From NCBI RefSeq assembly GCF_014171575.1, contig NZ_CP050453.1:1116001-1180000 (forward strand): a DNA stretch of 64,000 nt, in the 5' to 3' direction. The position numbers were made by a program, and so were the translations under genes. This stretch comes from Microbacterium sp. Se63.02b (GTDB lineage Bacteria > Actinomycetota > Actinomycetes > Actinomycetales > Microbacteriaceae). Positions 56,588 through 64,000 of this stretch are shown here, in pieces. Positions within the stretch are counted from its first letter, which is position 1, and each line of letters opens with the position of its first letter. Under the pieces are notes generated by a model, which ran no database searches, had not been told where the DNA came from, and worked only from the letters and a program-made list of their open reading frames with translations.

Positions 56588-57980
56588 ATGCAACGCCTCC
56601 TCGTCGCGCTCCTCGCCGCCTTCGACGCCGCCATCGCCGCTGCGGTCGGTCTCGTCGTGCTGCTGGCTCCGCTGACGCTGCTGTGGACGGTGGCCTTCGG
56701 GATCACCGCCGACTGGGGCGCGCTCTGGCCGCTGACCGGCACGCTCTGGGAGTTCGGTCACGGCGTGCCGCTCACGGTCGGGATCCCGGACGCGCTCCTG
56801 GTCGCTCTGAGCATCCGCCGGAGGCCGCGACCTTCGTCGTGTCGATCACCCCGCTGGCCTTCCTGCTGTTCACCCTCCTGTTCGCCGCGCGGTCTGGTGG
56901 CAGGGCGGCGAAGGCCGGGGCATGGCTGCTCGGCTCGCTGACCGGAGCGGGGGCATTCGCACTCATCTCGGCCGGAGTCGCTCACGACCCGGCTGGATGC
57001 GGCGCAGACTCCCTTGCCGCTCGCTATCATCCTCCCCGCCGCGGTCTACCTGATCGGAGCGCTCTGCGGAGCCGTGCGCATCGCATGGGAGGAGGGCGAC
57101 GGGGAGTGCTCGACCGGGTGCACGACTGGTTCGACGCCAGGGACGAGTGGGCGCCGGTCCCGGTCGCCGTGGTGCGTGGCGCCGCCTTCGCACTGGTCGG
57201 TGTGGTCGGTGCCGCTGCTCTGGCGCTCGCTGTGACCGTGCTGCTGCGCGGAGGCGAGGTGGTCGCGCTGTTCCAGGCCGCCCGCGTCGATGCGCTCGGT
57301 GCGACCGTCATGACCCTCGGGCAGCTCGTCTACCTGCCGACGCTGATCGTGTGGACCGCGTCGTGGCTCGCGGGTCCCGGTTTCGCGGTCGGTGCCGGAA
57401 CCGCCGTCTCCCCGCGGGGACCCAGCTCGGCGTCGTACCCGGCATCCCCGTCTTCGGACTGCTGCCGGAGAACAGCTCGATCTGGATGCTGATCGTCGTG
57501 CTCGTCCCCGTCGCCGCGGGGGCGTTCGCCGGATGGGCGGTCCGCTCGAGGCTCGTGTGGGAGGGCACGCCTCTCGGCATGCTGCAGCGGGTGACGATCG
57601 CCGTCGGCATCGCCGGGGTCACTGCCGGTGTCGCCGCGATCGCAGCGGCCCTCTCGAACGGGTCGATGGGACCGGGACGGCTGGCGGTGGTCGGTCCTGC
57701 CGTGCTGCCGTTCGCACTCGCGCTCGGAGCCGAGGTCCTCGTCGGTGCGGCGATCCTGCTGCTGTCCCCGCGGAACCGCGACGAGCTGGCCGAAGAGCGC
57801 ACCGATCGCTGGGTCGCAGAGATGTCGGCGTTGGAGAGCACTCCGGCCCCGTTCTCGGTGGCGACGGATGCCTCAGCCGATGCGTCCTTCCGTGAACCCT
57901 CCGCTTTCGACGACACGGCGCCGCTGGATGACCTCCGTGGCGCGAACCCGCCGGACGGAGCCGGTCGCGCTCCCCGGTAG
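56588..57980 (+). CDS. DUF6350 family polytopic membrane protein (frameshifted)
   Basis: Starts [28 protein letters not shown]. Hydrophobic helices alternate with short loops ([92 protein letters not shown]). Frame changes near 56820, 56990, 57100 and 57415 must be repaired; corrected length is about 464 aa. The family precedes purN in many actinobacteria and is of unknown function. Confidence 0.8.
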
Positions 57981-57989
57981 ACTGGGCGC
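57978..57989 (+). promoter_or_regulatory. TAGACT-N6-GTG promoter of purN-purH
   Basis: TAGACT at 57978-57983 overlaps the DUF6350 stop codon and is exactly 6 nt before the purN GTG. This suggests a separate leaderless transcript for purN-purH. Confidence 0.55.
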
Positions 57990-58577
57990 GTGCTCACGGT
58001 CGCCGTTCTCATCTCGGGCACCGGCTCGAACCTTCGCGCCCTCCTCGAGGCCGCTCGTCATCCCGATTTTCCCGCCAGGGTGATCGTCGTCGGCGCCGAC
58101 CGCGAGGCCGACGGCCTGGCCCACGCCGAGGAGTTCGGCATCCCCAGCTTCACGGTGCCGTGGCACGAGCACGAGAGCCGAGAGGCCTGGGGAGAGGAAC
58201 TCTCCCGTCAGCTGGCCGTCTGGAACCCGGACCTCGTCGTCCTCAGCGGTCTCATGCGGCTGCTTCCGCCGTCGGTCGTCGCGGAGTACTCGCCGCGCCT
58301 GATCAACACCCACCCCGCCTACCTGCCGGAGTTCCCCGGCGCGCACGGCGTCCGGGACGCCCTCGCCGCCGGCGCCGCCCAGACGGGTGCCAGCGTGATC
58401 GTCGTCGACGACGGCGTGGACTCCGGCCCCATCCTGGCGCAGGAGCGCGTGCCGATCCTCGGCGGCGATACCGAGCACAGCCTGCACGAGCGCATCAAGC
58501 CCGTCGAACGTCGACTGCTGATCGATGTCGTCCGCGGGATCGCCACCGGCGACCTCGCCCTCCCCTCCTCTTCCTGA
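57990..58577 (+). CDS. purN: Phosphoribosylglycinamide formyltransferase
   Basis: 195 aa, GTG start. Motifs: [16 protein letters not shown] (substrate phosphate loop), the catalytic Asn-x-His in [16 protein letters not shown] and Asp in [12 protein letters not shown]. Formylates GAR in step 3 of purine synthesis with 10-formyl-THF. PurH follows after 33 nt. Confidence 0.96.
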   Translation: MLTVAVLISGTGSNLRALLEAARHPDFPARVIVVGADREADGLAHAEEFGIPSFTVPWHEHESREAWGEELSRQLAVWNPDLVVLSGLMRLLPPSVVAEYSPRLINTHPAYLPEFPGAHGVRDALAAGAAQTGASVIVVDDGVDSGPILAQERVPILGGDTEHSLHERIKPVERRLLIDVVRGIATGDLALPSSS

Positions 58578-58610
58578 CCCCCACCCGACGCCCCGCACGA
58601 AGGAGCCCTC

Positions 58611-60217
<1,607 letters not shown>

Positions 60218-60297
60218 GCGGTCGCTCGTCCTGGACCTCTCACCGCGATGTCCGATTTCCGCCAGTCGATGTCGGTGGGGCGTGACAGGGTGGAGGC

Positions 60298-61819
60298 ATG
60301 ACCTTCCCCGTGATCGACTTCGACGAGCGGTACCGTGCGATCAGCGCGCGCGACACCCGCTTCGACGGTCAGTTCGTCACGGCGGTGCGCTCGACCGGAA
60401 TCTACTGTCGTCCGAGCTGCCCCGCCCGTACGCCCAAGCCGCAGAACGTCACGTTCTATCCGACGAGCGCTGCGGCGCACGAGGCGGGATACCGCGCGTG
60501 CAAGCGGTGTCTCCCCGAGGCGGCCCCCGGGTCTCCTGCGTGGAACGTCCGGGGCGATACGGCGGCGCGGGCCATGCGCCTCATCGCCGACGGCGTGGTC
60601 GAACGCGAGGGTGCCCGGCCTCGCCGCGCGTCTCGGCTATTCCGGGCGGCACCTCACCCGGCTTGCTGACCGCAGAACTCGGGGCCGGCCCCCTCGCGCT
60701 CGCGAGGGCTAACCGCGCGCACACCGCGCGGATGCTGCTCGTCGGCACCGACATGCCGATCTCCGATGTGGCGTTCTCCGCCGGCTTCGCCAGCATCCGC
60801 CAGTGCAACGACACGATCCGCGAGGTGTTCGGCCTCACTCCCGGTGAGCTCAGAGCTCGTCGACGCCTGCCGGCATCCGCCGCGCCCGGTGCGATCGACC
60901 TGGTGCTCCCGTATCGCGGTCCGCTGGATGCGAGCGGCATCTTCGCCTGGATGGCTGCGCGCGCCGTTCCCGGTGTCGAAGAGGCCACGGCGACATCGTT
61001 CTCCCGGCATCTGCGCATGTCGGGCGGACCCGCGTGGTTCGAAGTGACGCAAGACGAGGCGCAGCGCCTCCATCTGCGCGCTCGCGTCGCGCGGTTGGGC
61101 GACCTCGCTCCGCTGGTGTCTACCGTCCGCCGCATCTTCGACCTCGACGCCGATCCGCTCGCGATCGATGAGGCGCTCGCCGCGCACCCCGAGCTGGCAC
61201 CGCTCATCGCCCGCACGCCGGGGATGCGGGTTCCCGGTTCGGCCGACCCGCACGAGATGCTCATCCGAGCCATGGTCGGCCAGCAGATCACCGTGGTCGC
61301 CGCCCGCACGGCGCTCATCGCGCTCACCGACGCGTTGGGGGAGCGCACCGAGCAGGGAGTGCTCTTCCCCACGATGTCGGCCATCGCGGAGCGCGGAGTC
61401 GAGGTGCTCCGCGGCCCTGCAGCGCGCATCCGCGCGATCACGGGTGCCGCCGCCGGCCTCGCCGACGGCTCGTTGACACTCACGGTCGGCGATGACGGCG
61501 TCGAGCAGCGCCGTGCGCTCCTCGACATGCCGGGCATCGGCCCCTGGACGGCCGACTATGTGCGCATGCGCGTTCTCGGCGATCCCGACATCCTGCTCCC
61601 CGGCGACGTCGCGCTGCGTGCAGGGGCTGCGGCGTCGGGTCTCCCGGAGATGCGCGACCGCTCACGGCATGGGCGGAGCGCACGGCCCCGTGGCGCAGCT
61701 ATCTGAGCGCGCACCTCTGGCGTGCTGCACCGGTGCGACCCGTCGGTCGGAAGACGCCGGCATCCGCGTCGCACCCCGCTCGCCCCGACACAGCCACGAC
61801 GACGAAGGAGACACCATGA
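60298..61819 (+). CDS. Ada/AraC DNA-repair activator fused to AlkA-type glycosylase (frameshifted)
   Basis: Residues 1-80 are an Ada zinc/methyl-acceptor domain ([22 protein letters not shown]; the Cys of YCRPSCPA accepts methyl). An AraC helix-turn-helix follows ([37 protein letters not shown]), then an AlkA-like 3-methyladenine glycosylase ([15 protein letters not shown], Hh[29 protein letters not shown]). Frame changes near 60612, 60655 and 61645. Restored at the end, the frame reads [21 protein letters not shown] and stops at 61817-61819, overlapping ogt. Corrected length is about 507 aa. Confidence 0.88.
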
Positions 61820-62313
61820 CCGCCCTCATCCAGACCATCGAGACGCCCGACGGCGCCTTCACGATCCTCGCCGACGACCGTCAGCGCGTGCTGGCGTCGG
61901 GCTGGACCTCCGACGAGGAGGCGATCCTCGCGCGACTGTCCGCGGCGAACCGCCCCGAGGAGGTCCGCGAGGGCGAGACCGAGGCGGCTGCGGCCGTCGT
62001 GGCCTACTACGCGGGAGACCTCTCCGCGATCGATGCGGTCGCGGTGAAGCAGTCGGGCACCGCACTGCAGCTCGCAGGGTGGTCTGCGCTGCGAGAGATC
62101 GCGCCCGGCGCACCGCTCACGTACACCGGCTTCGCTTCGCTCCTGGGCAACCCGGCTGCCGTGCGTGCGGCCGCCTCGATCTGCGCCCGCAACGCCCCGG
62201 CGCTCTTCGTCCCGTGCCATCGGGTCCTGCGCACGGATGGGAGCCTCGGCGGCTTCGCCTGGGGTCTTGCGGTCAAGGAGAGTCTTCTGTCGCGTGAGGC
62301 TGCCTCGCGTTGA
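61816..62313 (+). CDS. ogt: Methylated-DNA-[protein]-cysteine S-methyltransferase
   Basis: 165 aa with AAGGAG before the ATG at 61816. The active-site PCHRV motif ([12 protein letters not shown]) and the DNA-binding loop [13 protein letters not shown] are present. It removes O6-alkyl groups from guanine by suicide transfer. It overlaps the Ada/AlkA gene by 4 nt once that frame is corrected, giving an alkylation-repair operon. Confidence 0.94.
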   Translation: MTALIQTIETPDGAFTILADDRQRVLASGWTSDEEAILARLSAANRPEEVREGETEAAAAVVAYYAGDLSAIDAVAVKQSGTALQLAGWSALREIAPGAPLTYTGFASLLGNPAAVRAAASICARNAPALFVPCHRVLRTDGSLGGFAWGLAVKESLLSREAASR

Positions 62314-62324
62314 TCAGGCACCCC

Positions 62325-62353
62325 GAGCGCCGCGCCCTGAGGGCGCGGCGCTC
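62325..62353 (+). terminator. Hairpin terminator after ogt
   Basis: Perfect 13-bp stem (GAGCGCCGCGCCC / GGGCGCGGCGCTC) with a TGA loop, 11 nt after the stop. Confidence 0.88.
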
Positions 62354-62476
62354 GTCCGTACCCGGAGGGAGGCGGACGAATCGGGAATGCCTCTTGCACT
62401 CAGCTGGTTCACAGCCATAGGCTGGTGGGCTGTCGCGCCAACCGGACGACATCGCCGAGCCCCTGAGGAGGACATC

Positions 62477-62542
62477 ATGACCACGATCGCCACCGCGCAG
62501 ATCGCAGCTCTCGGCTCGACCCCGGCGCGCCCGCTCTCCTAG
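62477..62542 (+). CDS. Possible 21-aa leader peptide upstream of the ABC exporter
   Basis: MTTIATAQIAALGSTPARPLS, with a strong GAGGAGG site at about 62465-62471 and 5 nt spacing to the ATG. It ends 99 nt before the ABC exporter start and is followed by a hairpin. No family is recognised. A short, well-initiated ORF here fits a translational attenuation leader, but chance is possible. Confidence 0.5.
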   Translation: MTTIATAQIAALGSTPARPLS

Positions 62543-62562
62543 AGCCCCCGCCCCTTCCTGCT

Positions 62563-62598
62563 CGGATGCCGGACTCTGTGAGTCCGCTCTCGCATCCG
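62563..62598 (+). promoter_or_regulatory. Hairpin between leader peptide and ABC exporter gene
   Basis: CGGATGC pairs with GCATCCG outside an inner GGACTC-TGT-GAGTCC hairpin, a nested stem 20 nt after the leader stop codon. It could be an attenuator or anti-antiterminator. Confidence 0.5.
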
Positions 62599-62641
62599 CC
62601 CCTTCCGTAACCGCAGTTCACACGAAACTCGTCTGAGAGAC

Positions 62642-64000
62642 ATGTCTTCCTCGCCCTCCGTGCAGAATCCCTCGCCGTCATCGACCCTTTCCACTCCGGT
62701 CGCATTGTGGCGGCTGAAGCCCTTCGTCAAGCCCGTCATCTGGCGGCTCGCCGGTGGTGCCGCCAGCGCGCTCGTCGCAGCCGTCATCGCCCTCATGATC
62801 CCGATCGTCCTCGAGCAGATCATCAGCGGGCCCGTGCGCTCCGGTGAGATCGGCGCGATCGTCTGGGGCGCAGCCGCGGTGTTCGCGCTGGGCCTCGGCG
62901 AGGCGCTGATGGTCTGGCTGCGTCGACAGTTCGTGCTCAACCCGGCCACACAGGTCGAATACAGGATGCGCACCGAGCTGTACTCGCGCCTGCAGACGCT
63001 CCCGGTGTCGTTCCATGACAAGTGGGGGTCCGGCCAGCTGCTCAGCCGCATGATGCAGGACATCGGCCTCATCCGCCGGTGGCTCGCGTTCGGTCTCGTG
63101 CTGCTGGTCGTCAACGTGCTCACGATCATCATCGGCTCCGTGCTGCTGTTCCGCTGGCACTGGCTGCTGGGCACGATATTCCTGGTCACCGCCGTCCCGC
63201 TGTGGATCCGCGGCTACCTGTTCGAGAAGCGCTACGGCGCCCTCACCCGTCGCAGCCAGGATCAGGCCGGCGACCTGGCGACCAGCGTCGAGGAGAGCGT
63301 CCACGGCATCCGCGTCCTGAAGGCGTTCGGTCGCGGCAAGCACGCCCTGAGCAGATTCAGCCGTCAGGCCGAGACCCTCCGCGAGACCGAGATGAGCAAG
63401 GCCGGCGCGATCGCGTCGATCTGGTTCTGGCTCGACCTGATGCCGCAGATCGCTTTCGGTCTGAGCCTGATCTCCGGCATCTGGCTGATCTCCGTGGGGC
63501 AGATCGACGAAGCGCAGCTGTTCGCGTTCTTCGCGATGGCCGTGGTGCTGCGCTGGCCGATCGAGTCGATCGGCTTCCTCTTCTCGTTCATGCTCGACGC
63601 CCGAACGGCGACCGATCGCGTGTTCGACATCTTCTCGGAGACCAACACCATCACCGATCCGGAGAACCCGGTGCACATCGAGAGCCCCCGAGGAGAGCTC
63701 GCGTTCGAGAACGCGCACTTCCGGTATCAGGATGCCGGGTCCCACGAGCGCGACCTGCTCGACGGCATCGATCTGGTCCTCCGCCCGGGCGAGACCATGG
63801 CCCTGGTGGGACTCACCGGCAGCGGCAAGACCACGCTCACGACGCTGCCCACGCGCCTGTACGACGTGACGGGCGGCAAGGTCACGCTCGACGGCGTCGA
63901 CGTGCGCGATCTTCCGCTCTCCGAGCTGCGCCAGCACATCGCGATGGCGTTCGAAGACGCGACGCTGTTCTCGGCGACGGTGCGGGAGAACGTGCTGCTG
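62642..64000 (+). CDS. ABC exporter, fused membrane and ATPase domains (3' partial)
   Basis: The frame is open from the ATG at 62642 to the window edge (453 codons). Residues about 30-330 are a six-helix type IV exporter membrane domain ([23 protein letters not shown] onwards). Residues about 345 on are the ATPase, with [14 protein letters not shown] and Walker [10 protein letters not shown]; the signature and Walker B lie beyond the window. The Q-loop is [14 protein letters not shown]; substitution of the usual Q by E there is notable. Such half-transporters usually work as homo- or heterodimers, often with a second gene next to them. Confidence 0.9.
   Translation, partial: MSSSPSVQNPSPSSTLSTPVALWRLKPFVKPVIWRLAGGAASALVAAVIALMIPIVLEQIISGPVRSGEIGAIVWGAAAVFALGLGEALMVWLRRQFVLNPATQVEYRMRTELYSRLQTLPVSFHDKWGSGQLLSRMMQDIGLIRRWLAFGLVLLVVNVLTIIIGSVLLFRWHWLLGTIFLVTAVPLWIRGYLFEKRYGALTRRSQDQAGDLATSVEESVHGIRVLKAFGRGKHALSRFSRQAETLRETEMSKAGAIASIWFWLDLMPQIAFGLSLISGIWLISVGQIDEAQLFAFFAMAVVLRWPIESIGFLFSFMLDARTATDRVFDIFSETNTITDPENPVHIESPRGELAFENAHFRYQDAGSHERDLLDGIDLVLRPGETMALVGLTGSGKTTLTTLPTRLYDVTGGKVTLDGVDVRDLPLSELRQHIAMAFEDATLFSATVRENVLL

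Noticed and set aside
62678..63937. 419-codon minus-strand open frame opposite the ABC exporter
   Set aside because: The plus strand carries Walker A and exporter helices in an open frame that simply runs off the window.

Overview
The window is very G+C-rich, dense, protein-coding DNA with no rRNA, tRNA, prophage, IS element or CRISPR array that I could find. Gene content, codon bias and gene pairs (guaB/GuaB3/guaA, SURF1, sucCD, split LigD modules, DUF3817 before guaA, DUF6350 before purN-purH) point to an actinobacterium, most likely Microbacteriaceae and probably Microbacterium. That assignment is inference; no marker RNA is present.

Layout. 1-5.6 kb: a branched-chain amino-acid (Liv-type) ABC importer; the binding lipoprotein gene runs off the left edge and faces a livHMGF operon. 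5.8-8.4 kb: guaB and two small proteins. 8.4-15.0 kb: a tightly coupled seven-gene operon (receiver-PIG-L deacetylase fusion, ATP-grasp, PHP phosphoesterase, processive GT2 synthase, 47-aa membrane peptide, stand-alone receiver, membrane histidine kinase). It looks like a signal-controlled envelope-glycan system and is the most interesting part of the window. 15.0-17.4 kb: an AbrB/PIN toxin-antitoxin pair and an ABC-F ATPase. 17.5-25.5 kb: a flavin amine oxidase, GuaB3, SURF1 and a 1544-aa secreted nuclease/5'-nucleotidase. 25.5-31.7 kb: a VOC protein, DUF3817-guaA, a teichoic-acid-type glycosyltransferase, and a DGPF protein with an ECF42-like sigma factor. 31.7-36.7 kb: small membrane proteins, a phosphodiesterase and an ABC-2 exporter. 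36.9-40.0 kb: a multidomain surface protein with an LAATG sorting signal. 40-49 kb: PcrA, SseB, LigD polymerase and ligase flanking a toxin-antitoxin-like pair, a carotenoid-type FAD oxidoreductase and a GNAT. 49-54.8 kb: acyl-CoA dehydrogenase/TetR, sucCD and TetR/VOC. 55-64 kb: a purine permease, DUF6350, purN-purH, Ada/AlkA-ogt, and an ABC exporter preceded by a possible leader peptide.

Two themes recur. Purine metabolism: guaB, GuaB3, guaA, purN, purH, an NCS2 purine permease and a secreted nuclease plus 5'-nucleotidase could together take extracellular DNA through nucleosides to purine salvage or de novo synthesis. DNA repair: PcrA, LigD-pol, ligase, Ada/AlkA and Ogt.

Major caveat: about 17 genes, including essential ones (sucC, purH, pcrA), are interrupted by single-base frameshifts, mostly a missing G or C in a short G/C run. 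I read these as sequence errors in an unpolished assembly rather than biology, and I give the full intended gene spans. Many genes also share a TANNNT box about 6 nt before the start codon, suggesting leaderless transcription.
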